From GCA-002722245 sp964230605 (lineage in GTDB: Bacteria; Bacteroidota; Bacteroidia; Flavobacteriales_C; GCA-002722245): DNA of 36,260 bases. This document shows positions 8,231 to 17,386 of this stretch, in pieces. The notes under the pieces were generated by a model that was not told the DNA's origin, searched no databases, and saw only the letters and a list, made by a program, of their open reading frames with translations. The translations under genes were made by a program, and so were the position numbers. Position 1 is the first letter of the stretch; every line of letters starts with the position of its first letter. The DNA lies in assembly GCA_964230605.1 (NCBI GenBank), contig CAXRIN010000093.1:1-36260 (forward strand). Reading direction: 5' to 3'.

Positions 8231-8752
8231 ATGAAAAAAGACGATAAAATTTTTTTGGTTGGGTTCATGGGATGTGGAAAATCTACATTTGGAAGAAAAA
8301 TTGCTGCGGCTTTAAATTGGAATTTTATCGATTTAGATGATTACATTGAAGAAAAACAAGGAAGATCTATATCAAGCATTTTTGAAGAATCTGGGGAGGC
8401 ATATTTTAGGGATTTAGAAACCTTAGCTCTCGAGGAAACAAAAAATTGGAACAAAACAATAATCAGTTGTGGTGGAGGTACTCCATGTTTTAACAATAAT
8501 GATGATTTGATTAACAATTTAGGATTATCCGTTTACATAAGTTTGTCACCAGAGATATTAAGGGATAGATTAATTGGAGAGAAGTCAAAACGTCCTTTAA
8601 TAGCTAATCTTTCCAATGATGAGTTACTTTCTTTTATTAAAAAGAAACTAACAGCAAGAGAGAGTTATTACAATAAGGCAAAAATTAAGTTTGACTATAG
8701 CGATAATCGAACCGAAAGTTTCATAAATGATTTAAGGATTCAAGTATCTTAA
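8231..8752 (+). CDS. aroK: shikimate kinase
   Basis: Phosphorylates shikimate to shikimate-3-phosphate, the fifth step of the chorismate pathway, in the cytoplasm. The 173-residue length is typical. Visible motifs are the P-loop GFMGCGKST at 11-19, the shikimate-binding DLDDYIE at 34-40 and FEESGEAYFRDLE with Arg60. Also present are the GGGTP loop at 81-85 and the lid segment KSKRPL with the ATP-lid arginine, followed by RESYYNKA. The gene stands alone between a divergent tRNA and gapA; the leader reads AACGGAG just before the ATG. Confidence 0.95.
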   Translation: MKKDDKIFLVGFMGCGKSTFGRKIAAALNWNFIDLDDYIEEKQGRSISSIFEESGEAYFRDLETLALEETKNWNKTIISCGGGTPCFNNNDDLINNLGLSVYISLSPEILRDRLIGEKSKRPLIANLSNDELLSFIKKKLTARESYYNKAKIKFDYSDNRTESFINDLRIQVS

Positions 8753-8805
8753 TAGTAAAGTATTCTAGGTTAACAAAACATTAAGGATTCAATATTTAAA
8801 AGGCC

Positions 8806-8839
8806 TTTGCAATCAGAAAAAAAAAATGACTTATTTTTG
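8806..8839 (+). promoter_or_regulatory. gapA promoter
   Basis: TTTG at 8806-8809 and TATTTTTG at 8832-8839 match the Bacteroidota -33 and -7 elements, with a slightly long spacer of 22 bp that includes a run of ten A. It places transcription start a few bases past 8839, which rules out the in-frame GTG at 8839 as the gapA start. Confidence 0.65.
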
Positions 8840-8895
8840 TGCTTCTATTCAAAAATCGAGTAGTAGAATTTTTAAAATCTAAAACAAGAATTACA

Positions 8896-9921
8896 ATGAG
8901 CAAAGTAAGAGTAGCATTCAACGGAATGGGACGTATTGGAAAAAACGTTATGCGTGTAATCGTTGAAAAATTTGATGATCAAATCGAAATAGTAGCTGGT
9001 AACGATTTAGTTTCTGCTGCAGAAATCGCAAATGGATTACCAAAAGATTCAATCTTCGGAAGATTCCCAGTTGATGTTTCTTTAAAAAGCGATAACGTAA
9101 TCAAAGTTGGAAAACATGAGATTACTGTTTATGCTGAAAAAGATGCCAATAATATTCCTTGGGGTAAGCATGACGTTGATATTGTTTTCGAATGTACAGG
9201 ATTCTATTTATCAACAGAAAAATCACAAGCTCACTTAAATGCTGGAGCTAAAAAAGTTATCGTTTCTGCACCATGTAGTGACTCAACTAAAACTGTTGTA
9301 GTTGGTGTAAACCACGAAATTTTAACTTCTGAAGATAAAATCGTTTCTAACGCATCATGTACTACTAACTGTTTAGCTCCAATGACTAAAGCTATCGATG
9401 ATTCTTTCAAAGTAATCTCTGGTTTAATGTCTACAACTCATGCTGCTACTGCAACTCAAAAAGTTGCTGACGCATTTGGAGGAGGGAAAAACAGAGCTAC
9501 TTTAAATAATATCATTCCTGCTTCAACTGGAGCTGCAAAAGCTGTAGGTAAAGTTTTACCTCACTTAAATGGTAAATTAAATGGTACTGCATTAAGAGTT
9601 CCTACAGATACAGGTTCTGTTGTTGAGTGTGTTTACCAAATCGAAGGTGAAGTTTCAGCTGATGAGTTAAAAGCTAAAATGCAAGAGAATATCTCAAAAA
9701 TGAACGAGTCAACTTTATTAAAGCAAACAGTTTATTTAGGAGATTTCTATGAGTGTTCTAGAGACTGTGTTGGAGAGCCATACTCTTCAATGGTTTTAGA
9801 TAACATTTTAGTGATTCCTAACAACGGAACAACTTTAGTTAAAGCGACTTCATTCTATGATAATGAGATGGGATTCTCTCACAGAATGGCTGAATTAGCA
9901 ATTATTTTATCTGCTAAGTAA
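8896..9921 (+). CDS. gapA: glyceraldehyde-3-phosphate dehydrogenase, divergent type
   Basis: Oxidises glyceraldehyde-3-phosphate to 1,3-bisphosphoglycerate with NAD. From the ATG at 8896 the protein has 341 residues starting MSKVRVAFNGMGRIG. Catalytic landmarks are kept: SNASCTTNCLAP with the nucleophile Cys, STTHAATATQ with the His, the RVPT arginine, and YDNE near the end; the AGND aspartate supports NAD use. It is unusual in having GMGRIGK for the common GFGRIGR, a shortened S-loop (VADAFGGGKNRATLN, where the longer DGPSHKDWRGGR stretch is usual), and GEPYSSMVLDN near the phosphate site. It lies 33 bp before pfkA and probably shares its transcript. Codon choice suggests high expression. 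Confidence 0.93.
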   Translation: MSKVRVAFNGMGRIGKNVMRVIVEKFDDQIEIVAGNDLVSAAEIANGLPKDSIFGRFPVDVSLKSDNVIKVGKHEITVYAEKDANNIPWGKHDVDIVFECTGFYLSTEKSQAHLNAGAKKVIVSAPCSDSTKTVVVGVNHEILTSEDKIVSNASCTTNCLAPMTKAIDDSFKVISGLMSTTHAATATQKVADAFGGGKNRATLNNIIPASTGAAKAVGKVLPHLNGKLNGTALRVPTDTGSVVECVYQIEGEVSADELKAKMQENISKMNESTLLKQTVYLGDFYECSRDCVGEPYSSMVLDNILVIPNNGTTLVKATSFYDNEMGFSHRMAELAIILSAK

Positions 9922-9954
9922 TTTTTAGATAATTTTTTACAATACAGTTACCTT

Positions 9955-10938
9955 ATGGGTAAAGAAATAAAAAAGATTGGTGTTTTAACATCAGGAGGAG
10001 ATGCTCCAGGAATGAACGCAGCTATTAGAGCTGTCGTTCGTTCCTCTTTTTATTACGGGATTGAAGCAGTTGGAATTTACCGTGGATACGAAGGTATGAT
10101 TGAAGGAGATTTTGAAACTTTAGATGTTCGATCTGTTAATCATATTTTAGGTAAAGGTGGAACTGTATTGAAATCAGCTAGATGTCTTGAATTTCATGAT
10201 CCTGAAGTAAGAGCAAAAGCTGCTGAAAAACTTCGTGAAGAAGGTATTGATGCTATTGTTGCAATAGGAGGTAATGGAACTTTTACTGGGGCAAAGTTGC
10301 TTTGGGAAGAGCAAGGTATTCCAGTTATTGGGGTTCCTGGAACTATTGATAATGATTTACACGGGTCTGACTATACTATTGGATTTGATACAGCAAATAA
10401 TATTGTTTTACAGTCCATAGATAACATCAGAAACACAGCAATGTCTCATAACAGATTATTCTTTGTTGAGGTTATGGGGCGTGAATCTGGTTATATTGCT
10501 GCTTTTACAGGTTTAGCATCAGGTGCTTTCGGAATATTAATTCCTGAAAAGGAAACAACTTTTGAAGAATTAATAGAAAAGTTAGATACTGGTAGAAAAA
10601 ACGGTAAAACTTCAAGCATAGTTGTTGTTGCTGAAGGAAATAAATGGGGTGGAGCTTATAAAATCAAACAAATGATTAAGGAGCACGCGCCACATTATGA
10701 TGCGAAAGTTTCAATTCTTGGTCATACCCAAAGAGGAGGAGTTCCTACTTGTTTTGATAGAATTCTAGCAAGTAGACTAGGAGTTGCAGCTGTAGAAGGA
10801 TTAAGAGAGGGGAAAACGGGTGTCATGGCTGGAATTATTAAAAATGAAGTTGTTTACACTTCTTTACAAGACGCTATTCAATTTAAAGATCACGTTGATG
10901 ACGAAATTGTTAGAGTTGCCGAAATTCTTTCGATTTAA
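9955..10938 (+). CDS. pfkA: ATP-type 6-phosphofructokinase
   Basis: Phosphorylates fructose-6-phosphate to fructose-1,6-bisphosphate, committing carbon to glycolysis. The 327-residue length is that of group A bacterial enzymes. Motifs: LTSGGDAPGMNAAIRA at 11-26, KSARCLEF, PGTIDNDL with the catalytic base Asp132 (E. coli Asp127), and VEVMGRESGYIA, ILGHTQRGG and DRILASRLG. The Mg-ATP loop reads IGGNGTFTGA at 104-113, so the Asp that usually precedes the ATP-specifying Gly (E. coli Asp103) is Asn107. Gly108 keeps the ATP-type signature. A strong terminator follows. The gene lies directly upstream of the chitinase operon, whose end product is fructose-6-phosphate. Confidence 0.96.
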   Translation: MGKEIKKIGVLTSGGDAPGMNAAIRAVVRSSFYYGIEAVGIYRGYEGMIEGDFETLDVRSVNHILGKGGTVLKSARCLEFHDPEVRAKAAEKLREEGIDAIVAIGGNGTFTGAKLLWEEQGIPVIGVPGTIDNDLHGSDYTIGFDTANNIVLQSIDNIRNTAMSHNRLFFVEVMGRESGYIAAFTGLASGAFGILIPEKETTFEELIEKLDTGRKNGKTSSIVVVAEGNKWGGAYKIKQMIKEHAPHYDAKVSILGHTQRGGVPTCFDRILASRLGVAAVEGLREGKTGVMAGIIKNEVVYTSLQDAIQFKDHVDDEIVRVAEILSI

Positions 10939-10960
10939 TCAATCTTATAAAAACATGATA

Positions 10961-10987
10961 AGCGCTCCATTTTGGAGCGCTTTTTTT
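10961..10987 (+). terminator. terminator of gapA-pfkA
   Basis: AGCGCTCCA and TGGAGCGCT form a perfect 9-bp stem with a TTT loop (10961-10981), followed by six more Ts. Confidence 0.95.
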
Positions 10988-11119
10988 ATGCGTACAAATT
11001 ACTGTTTAATATGTTTTATTTTGATTAACAAGGCTTTAGCTTTAAGTGTCTTGAACTTGTCTAGACTGTATTTGTTGATAATTAGAAGTGTCCTTCCGTT
11101 AATTTCTGTTAAATAATAC

Positions 11120-11127
11120 TATATTTG
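11120..11127 (+). promoter_or_regulatory. -7 element of the chitinase operon
   Basis: TATATTTG is an exact match to TAnnTTTG and lies 21 bp before the ATG at 11149. About 20 bp upstream only a weak CGTTAA-like -33 box is seen. The position argues against the in-frame TTG at 11125 as a start codon. Confidence 0.6.
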
Positions 11128-11148
11128 ACGCTCAAACTTCACTTAACT

Positions 11149-12420
11149 ATGAGAAGAATATTTTCACTATGTGCTATTTCCGTGTTACTCATGGGCGGAG
11201 CCTTAAAAGCACAAAATTCATGTAAACAAATCATCGGTTATTATCCATCTTGGCAAATGTACAAGAGAAGTGGTGCTGTTGTTCCTGAAGTATTAGATTA
11301 CTCCAGATACAGTATTTTAAACTACTCTTTCTTTGCGCCTGATAGTAACGGATATTTGAAAGGTACCGATCCATGGGCGGATACTTTATTATTAAGAGGT
11401 AGAATTGATTGGGGAAAACCGCAGCCTGCCTATTTTACAAACACTTCGTTAATTGATTTTGCTCACTTGTGGGGAACTAAGGTTATGGTTTCCATCGGGG
11501 GGTGGACATTATCTGACAATTTCCCTGGGATAGCTGACGATCCTAATAAGACTAGGAGATTTGTTAATGAATGTGTAAGAATCATTAAAGATTATCAATT
11601 TGATGGAATTGATATTGACTGGGAGTACCCTTGTTATGAAGAGCATAGTGGTCGACCTGAAGTGGATAGAGAGAACTTCACAAAGTTCATGTATGCTATC
11701 AGATTAGGAATCGATTCCTTAGGTAAAACATTGGGACGAGTAGACGAAGATAAATTCTTGTTAACTGCCGCTTTTGGTGCGAACAAAGGACAAATGGATT
11801 GTATCGAATACAAAAAAGTTTCTGAATTCATGGATTACATCAATATGATGACTTATGATTTCAATGGAACTTGGTCGTCTGATGCAAACCATAACTCACC
11901 CCTTTATTCTCCAGAAAAAGGTTATGAAGGTTCTTTAGATTTAGCATTTAAAATGTTAAAAGAAAAGGGAGTTCCTTCAGAGAAAATAAACCTAGGAGTT
12001 GCCTTTTATGGAAGAACATTAAAAGGATTTAAAGGGAATGAACCAGCTATTTATGCTGAGCATGATGCAAAAGTGGATTTAGACAGATATCCTTTACACG
12101 AGGGTATGCCTTTGTACTACAGAATCGTAGATGAAATGGATACTTATGATAAGCAAATGTGGGATGATGTTGCTCAAAACCCATACGCTATAAGTACAAA
12201 GGATTCAGCATTTGTTTCTTATGATGATGAAAAGTCTATTAGATTAAAGGCTGAATACGCTTTTAAAAATAAATGTGCTGGAGTTATTATTTGGGATGCG
12301 ACTGGTGATTACATGGAGAAAAAGAAAGGTTCTCTTTTAATTACAGGAACTCCTCTAGCAGATCAATTGGTTGATGTTCTTCAACCATGTAATCAACCTC
12401 GAATTAGAAAAAGATATTAA
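11149..12420 (+). CDS. secreted GH18 chitinase
   Basis: Hydrolyses beta-1,4 bonds in chitin or chito-oligosaccharides with substrate-assisted retaining catalysis. From the ATG at 11149 the protein has 423 residues with a signal peptide (MRRIFSLCAISVLLMGG..., cleavage after about LKAQ). A single GH18 barrel follows: KVMVSIGGWT at 111-120, the catalytic DGIDIDWEYP at 152-161 with acid Glu159, then MTYDFNG and GVIIWDATGD. No carbohydrate-binding module, lipobox or type IX secretion signal is visible, so a periplasmic location acting on imported oligomers is likely. It is the first gene of a five-gene operon (23 bp to the next gene). Confidence 0.93.
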   Translation: MRRIFSLCAISVLLMGGALKAQNSCKQIIGYYPSWQMYKRSGAVVPEVLDYSRYSILNYSFFAPDSNGYLKGTDPWADTLLLRGRIDWGKPQPAYFTNTSLIDFAHLWGTKVMVSIGGWTLSDNFPGIADDPNKTRRFVNECVRIIKDYQFDGIDIDWEYPCYEEHSGRPEVDRENFTKFMYAIRLGIDSLGKTLGRVDEDKFLLTAAFGANKGQMDCIEYKKVSEFMDYINMMTYDFNGTWSSDANHNSPLYSPEKGYEGSLDLAFKMLKEKGVPSEKINLGVAFYGRTLKGFKGNEPAIYAEHDAKVDLDRYPLHEGMPLYYRIVDEMDTYDKQMWDDVAQNPYAISTKDSAFVSYDDEKSIRLKAEYAFKNKCAGVIIWDATGDYMEKKKGSLLITGTPLADQLVDVLQPCNQPRIRKRY

Positions 12421-12443
12421 TTAATAAACCTTAAACTATAGGT

Positions 12444-14501
12444 ATGCAAAACAATAGAAAACTATTAGCTACACTTTTAGCATCTGCCGTATCAGCTGGA
12501 GCTGTATTTGCAGGTTCTTATGGGGGTAGTGATAGCGCTTCTTATTCTCCGCATAATTCAGTTTCTACTGGATTCTATATGGCTCAGCCATTTAAAAATG
12601 ATTCTTCATCATCTGAAAATGATTATTCAAGAAAACTGAATCTAGTTAATGCTGGGAATAATAAACTGAAGGGCTTAACAAAAGGAAATATTGAGGTATC
12701 TGGTGTTACTAGATTCCTGACGATTCAAAGAACTATGTTTGACTCTTATGCAGATCAAACAACAAGTGATAAGCATATTTCTTTTTCAGATTATCCAAAC
12801 GCTGATGCAAATTCTGGAGCTAACGCAGGTTATCCAATGTTAGAGCTTAATTTGAAATCTCAATTAAAGGATAATTTCAACTTTAATGTTGGTTATTCCT
12901 TAGGTAATAACATGACGGGAGATATTAAAGGTAGTTCTAGGAATATTGGAGCTGTACAAAATTTAAATTTTGGAGCTCAAATGAGAACAGGGATGTTCAA
13001 AACATCCATTTGGGCTGGAGAAGTTCTTTGGACAAATCTTTCAAGATTTACCCTTGGTCAGCCAGAATTTACTGATAATTACTTTGAAAGATTGCCTTGG
13101 GATTGGTATAGAACTTCATTTACTCGTTACCAAGAATATTTTACTCTTTCTTCAAATATAGGAGCTCAAAACCTAGGTAGAGCTCCATTGCAAGGAGGAA
13201 TAGGTGTAATTGAGCATATGCCTTCTCAAATGAGTTTTAAAGTTATTTACGGTCAAACCAATAGAAACCTAATTCAATCAAAGCAGGCAACTGGTTTCCC
13301 TTCAATTACTTCGGGTTACAGACTAGAGAAATATATTTTCGAAAGAGCTGTAAGAGGTAAAGCTGGTTTAAACCTTTACGCAAAAAGAGCAAAAGTAGAT
13401 GTTGGTCTTGATTTAAGAGACGACAATACAATGTATACTTTCGACTTTGATTTGAAAGTTCGTAAAATCAAATTAGAAGGTGAGATTGGAGGAAGTAGAA
13501 TTGAAACAATAAAGGAATTTGTTGATATTCCTGTTGACCAATACGAAATTTACACTGGTACTGGATTTGGAGGAGTTTTAAAAGCTTCTTTTGATCGAAG
13601 AGCTGTTTTATGGCCGTTCTCGATTGAATTTTTCCACTTGAATAAGAACTTTGGTAATGTTGATGGTTCAATTTTGAACGCAAATCCTTATGTAAAACAG
13701 GGAGGTGCACAAAATGAATTCCTATACAATGACTCATATTTTGCCAATATTGCTCAAGAGGCAGGACAGTTAACCAACAACAGACAAGGTGTTAACTTAG
13801 ATATTGAAGCAAATTTTGGAGATTTGAAAGTTCAATTTGGTTATTCAGCTAGTCAAGAGATTGAAGCATTAACGGATACTTTAACTATTCAACATAGAGT
13901 AAACTCCTTCTCTAGATCAAGATTTAGACCTTGGTTTCAAGCTGGAGGAAACTATGGTAGAATAAAGAGTTACTGGTTTAGAACTTTTGAAACAGTAACG
14001 TTGAATAACGAAGACGGTTATTTACAAAGAAACAAACTTGGTTTCAATGCTATAGAATTGATGTTAAAGTATAAGAAGCCTATTAATAAAAAGCAGGAAA
14101 TAGTTTTATTAAACTTGAATACATTTAATTCGATTAAAGATGGATTTAATGCATTTTCAATTCCTGGTGATAAGTCAAACTTAGTTTCTGTTTTATACAA
14201 TGATTTCACAGCAGCTTATAAATTAAATAAGAAAGTATCACTTGTTGGTAACTATGCTGTTGAAATTGCTAAAGGAAGTGAAAGAACAGCTGTTCAACAT
14301 ACAGATCCTGATACTAATGAAGACAGAGTAGATTATATTGATCAATTAGGAAACATGTATGCTGTTGGAGTAGATTACGATCTTACTAGAAAAACATCTT
14401 TTCACTTAAGAACTAAATACATGACGCACAGAGATAAAAACTTTAAACTTGATAAGTTCTCTGGATTAGAAACAACTTTTGAATTAAAAATATTCTTATA
14501 A
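12444..14501 (+). CDS. large outer-membrane beta-barrel protein, unrecognised family
   Basis: A 685-residue protein with a signal peptide (LLATLLASAVSAGAVFAG). The rest is rich in short amphipathic strands with alternating aromatic and polar residues, for example MLELNLKSQLKDNFNFNVGY and KVDVGLDLRDDNTMYTFDFD, and ends with FELKIFL, compatible with a barrel closing strand. It is not SusC/TonB-dependent: it is too short and has no plug or TonB box that I can see. Its place between a chitinase and sugar-binding-like lipoproteins suggests a porin or scaffold for chito-oligosaccharides. I do not recognise a named family; function is inferred from context only. Confidence 0.8.
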   Translation: MQNNRKLLATLLASAVSAGAVFAGSYGGSDSASYSPHNSVSTGFYMAQPFKNDSSSSENDYSRKLNLVNAGNNKLKGLTKGNIEVSGVTRFLTIQRTMFDSYADQTTSDKHISFSDYPNADANSGANAGYPMLELNLKSQLKDNFNFNVGYSLGNNMTGDIKGSSRNIGAVQNLNFGAQMRTGMFKTSIWAGEVLWTNLSRFTLGQPEFTDNYFERLPWDWYRTSFTRYQEYFTLSSNIGAQNLGRAPLQGGIGVIEHMPSQMSFKVIYGQTNRNLIQSKQATGFPSITSGYRLEKYIFERAVRGKAGLNLYAKRAKVDVGLDLRDDNTMYTFDFDLKVRKIKLEGEIGGSRIETIKEFVDIPVDQYEIYTGTGFGGVLKASFDRRAVLWPFSIEFFHLNKNFGNVDGSILNANPYVKQGGAQNEFLYNDSYFANIAQEAGQLTNNRQGVNLDIEANFGDLKVQFGYSASQEIEALTDTLTIQHRVNSFSRSRFRPWFQAGGNYGRIKSYWFRTFETVTLNNEDGYLQRNKLGFNAIELMLKYKKPINKKQEIVLLNLNTFNSIKDGFNAFSIPGDKSNLVSVLYNDFTAAYKLNKKVSLVGNYAVEIAKGSERTAVQHTDPDTNEDRVDYIDQLGNMYAVGVDYDLTRKTSFHLRTKYMTHRDKNFKLDKFSGLETTFELKIFL

Positions 14502-14512
14502 AATTTTTTAAA

Positions 14513-16210
14513 ATGAATTACAAAAAGTCATTAATATATTCAGCGTTATCCTTAGGATTAACTATTGGTGTTAACGCTCAAGGTCCTGCTTATAGTTTAA
14601 ATGGTTTAGGTAGGTCTATTATTACAAATAACTCTTTAGGAGGAACAGCTCTTGAGTCAGCTACTAGTACCCAAACTGCAAATATTTCAGGTTATAACCT
14701 TTTTGATCTTCAAACAAATTTAGATCTTGATTCAACTTTTAATGCAAAAGCTATTTTGAGAACAAGATCTCCATTTGGAACAGCATTCGGGTCTCAAACT
14801 TCTTTCGAATTCCGTCAATTTTCAATGGGAGGTACAGTTGAAGGTTTAAAGTACGAGCTTGGGGATATCCGTGTTGAATTAACTCCTTATACAGTTTACA
14901 ACTCTGATATAGCTTCAACTGGATTTGAATCTGATATCTTCGCTGAGAGAAAGGAGATATTAGAGTATGAAAACTTTAATGATGGAAATACTTGGCTATT
15001 ACAAGGGGTATCTGGTCAATATGGTTGGAATATTGGTAAAGAAGGAGGTTTAGGTTTGTATGCTTTTACTACCAGAACTGCCTCAAGTAATGAGTTTGAA
15101 GTTCCAGATAGATTACTTTCTGGAGGTAGACTTGAATATAAAGTTGATAATAATATCAAAATTGGTCTTAACGAAGCAGCAATGTACGACTTAGCTGTTG
15201 CTACAGCCGAATTTGATTATTCAAACTACGTAACTACGGGAGATTTTAATTACCAAAGAGAAACTGAAAGTGCTATAGTTGGTTTTAATACCGAATTAGG
15301 AGGGGCTATGTTCAGTTATACTAGGAATAGTGATGATGTTACTCAAGAGTACTCAGACATGATGGTTGATGTTGATTTTGGATATACTTTGAAAAAATCA
15401 GGAATTAAATTTGGTGTTGATTTCAGAAGAGTTGGAGCAACATTCTTCTCTCCAACAGCTCAAACTAGAAGATATAATGTTAATAATAATCCAACATTAT
15501 TCGGTAAAATAGAAGGTGCAGATAGAGGGCAGATTTATTATGATCAGTTTACTGATGAAGATGTATATAATGCTTCAATCTTAACTACATTAGATGGGTT
15601 TAATCAATACTTTAATAACTTAAATCCTTTTGGTGACGCTACACCGAACAGACAAGTTGTAGGTGTTGAAGTTGCTACTGATACTTCAGTTGCTGGATAT
15701 GAAGCCGCTTTAAATGCTGATTTCGGACAAGAAATTGTTGGAGAAGGTGGGGAAGCACTTAGAAGTTTTATGGTAGTAAAAGCAGGTGGTGTTGCAAAAA
15801 TTGGCAACCTTATTGGATCGAAGCGTCTTCTTAACGTTAGTACAGGAGTTAGATATGAGAATACATCTAGATCAGAGGGGGCTCAAGTAGCTTTATCAAG
15901 TATGTTAGTTGATTTTGGTGTAACTGCTGAGATTGTTAAGAAATTTGATTTATTAGCTGGTTTAAAATATTTCGCGGCTTCAGGAAATGAGTTTATGGCT
16001 GTAAGAGATGGATTCAATTTAGTTACAGATTTTAATGCTTATGACATTGATGTAAACGAAACCATTTTCTCGGTTGGAGCAAGAATCCGTTTTTCTGAAC
16101 AACAAGCTTTCTCTTTAAATTATAATATGGCTCAGTTTGTTAACAACAATGTTGAAAACAGCGGATTAAATGTTGGGCAGTTATTTTTTAACTACACAGG
16201 TAAATTTTAA
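14513..16210 (+). CDS. second outer-membrane beta-barrel protein, unrecognised family
   Basis: A 565-residue protein with a signal peptide (IYSALSLGLTIGVNAQ, about 1-23). The body has repeated strand pairs such as IKIGLNEAAMYDLAVATAEF, SGIKFGVDFRRVGATFF and IFSVGARIRF. It ends VGQLFFNYTGKF with a terminal Phe, as in outer-membrane barrels. It starts 11 bp after the first barrel gene and ends 12 bp before the first lipoprotein gene, so the genes are translationally close and probably form one assembly. No plug domain, TonB box or catalytic motif is visible. It is not an obvious sequence paralogue of the first barrel. Transport or structural role in chitin use is inferred from position. Confidence 0.8.
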   Translation: MNYKKSLIYSALSLGLTIGVNAQGPAYSLNGLGRSIITNNSLGGTALESATSTQTANISGYNLFDLQTNLDLDSTFNAKAILRTRSPFGTAFGSQTSFEFRQFSMGGTVEGLKYELGDIRVELTPYTVYNSDIASTGFESDIFAERKEILEYENFNDGNTWLLQGVSGQYGWNIGKEGGLGLYAFTTRTASSNEFEVPDRLLSGGRLEYKVDNNIKIGLNEAAMYDLAVATAEFDYSNYVTTGDFNYQRETESAIVGFNTELGGAMFSYTRNSDDVTQEYSDMMVDVDFGYTLKKSGIKFGVDFRRVGATFFSPTAQTRRYNVNNNPTLFGKIEGADRGQIYYDQFTDEDVYNASILTTLDGFNQYFNNLNPFGDATPNRQVVGVEVATDTSVAGYEAALNADFGQEIVGEGGEALRSFMVVKAGGVAKIGNLIGSKRLLNVSTGVRYENTSRSEGAQVALSSMLVDFGVTAEIVKKFDLLAGLKYFAASGNEFMAVRDGFNLVTDFNAYDIDVNETIFSVGARIRFSEQQAFSLNYNMAQFVNNNVENSGLNVGQLFFNYTGKF

Positions 16211-16222
16211 TAAGAAGAGACT

Positions 16223-17380
16223 ATGAGATTATTTAATAACAAAATTATATTTGGAGGAATTGCAGCTCTTGCTATAGCAGGGTGTAAGACTGACCAAATT
16301 GGCCCAGATTTAATGGGTGCTTCGGATAGTTTTGATAAGAATATAACTTTTGAATTAATTAAAGAAGGAAGCGCGGTATCTGATACTGTTAAATTTTATG
16401 ATAATACAGATGCATACTTCAAGACTTCAAAGTTTAATGAGGAAGTAACTTGGGAAATTCAAGTATCAGGTAAGACTTCTGGGGCTGTAAAGAAAATCAA
16501 AAATACTGGCGATCAAATTAATGCTGATAATGGAGAATGGCTTTTCGGTCGATCTTCTAATGAATTCTTTTTCCAAGAAAATGAAGAATTATCTATCAAA
16601 TTAATGATTACTGGGTTAGATAGTGTTTACTCTATTAATGACTTGGTTTTTGGTAGAGAGTATGATTGGCATAAGAAAACAGTGAATGGTGTAAAGCACA
16701 TTGTCGTTGATAAATTTGATAGAGATGTACCTGAAGGTGATGATACACTTTCTCACAGAAGAGGTTTAGAAGGTTTTGCTGATGATGCAAAAGATTCTGA
16801 TGTTGAGAGTGGATTGTCTGATTTAAGAGTTCAAGGTTTAAAAGGATACGCAATGAGCGGGTTCGATGCAAATTCAAATAGCTGGATTTTATCTAAAAAC
16901 CATGATAGGCTATTAGAACTTTTAATTGGAGATGATGTAAGTGAATTACCAATTTCTGAAAACGTTTCGGCTGACGATCTTTATTTTACTGTTTTTGTTT
17001 ACGGAGATAAAAATTATCCTAACAGTGCAGTAGAATTAAAAGTTTATGAAGTTGATAATGGAGAGCTTTCAACTCGACAATCATTACTTGATTACGCTTC
17101 AAATGCAGCTAACGCTTACGATCAAGGAGCGAACGATGGGTGGATTTACCGAATTCCAATAACATGGAATGGTTGGAAGGAAGTAACAGTTCCTTATAGT
17201 GCTTTTGCTGCAGGTAGTAGTCCTTCTGCTGGTGGAGCAGGTAACCGTGTTAAACAACCTAACAGAATTTCAGCGATGGCTTTATCAATGTTGTGTTACC
17301 CAACAGCTGGTGAAGAGGTTGCTGCAACTGTTGATTATTTAGTTATTACGGAAGGAGGTTATCCTCAATTTAAAAATTAA
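16223..17380 (+). CDS. lipoprotein with C-terminal sugar-binding-like domain (paralogue 1)
   Basis: A 385-residue lipoprotein: signal residues 1-20 and lipobox AIAGC with Cys21, then KTDQIGPDL. The N-terminal half contains VTWEIQVSG ... WLFGRSSNEFFF, probably an Ig-like domain. The C-terminal half has ITWNGWKEVTVPYSAF and ends VDYLVITEGGYPQF. The GWkxVTVPyxaF ... DYlvitEGG pattern resembles galactose-binding/CBM11-like jelly rolls, which supports carbohydrate binding; this is my inference from pattern. The next gene has the same order of elements, so the two are divergent tandem paralogues. It is likely an outer-membrane, perhaps surface, glycan-binding protein paired with the barrels. Confidence 0.85.
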   Translation: MRLFNNKIIFGGIAALAIAGCKTDQIGPDLMGASDSFDKNITFELIKEGSAVSDTVKFYDNTDAYFKTSKFNEEVTWEIQVSGKTSGAVKKIKNTGDQINADNGEWLFGRSSNEFFFQENEELSIKLMITGLDSVYSINDLVFGREYDWHKKTVNGVKHIVVDKFDRDVPEGDDTLSHRRGLEGFADDAKDSDVESGLSDLRVQGLKGYAMSGFDANSNSWILSKNHDRLLELLIGDDVSELPISENVSADDLYFTVFVYGDKNYPNSAVELKVYEVDNGELSTRQSLLDYASNAANAYDQGANDGWIYRIPITWNGWKEVTVPYSAFAAGSSPSAGGAGNRVKQPNRISAMALSMLCYPTAGEEVAATVDYLVITEGGYPQFKN

Positions 17381-17386
17381 TAAGTT

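Noticed and set aside
8839..8895. In-frame GTG start giving gapA 19 extra residues
   Set aside because: The GTG overlaps the -7 box of the gapA promoter, and the ATG at 8896 gives the standard GAPDH N-terminus MSKVRVAFNG.
10820..11116. A 98-codon open frame across the end of pfkA
   Set aside because: It is a shifted frame of pfkA that runs through the strong terminator; no family resemblance.
11125..11148. In-frame TTG start for the chitinase
   Set aside because: It lies inside the TATATTTG element; the ATG at 11149 begins a clean signal peptide.
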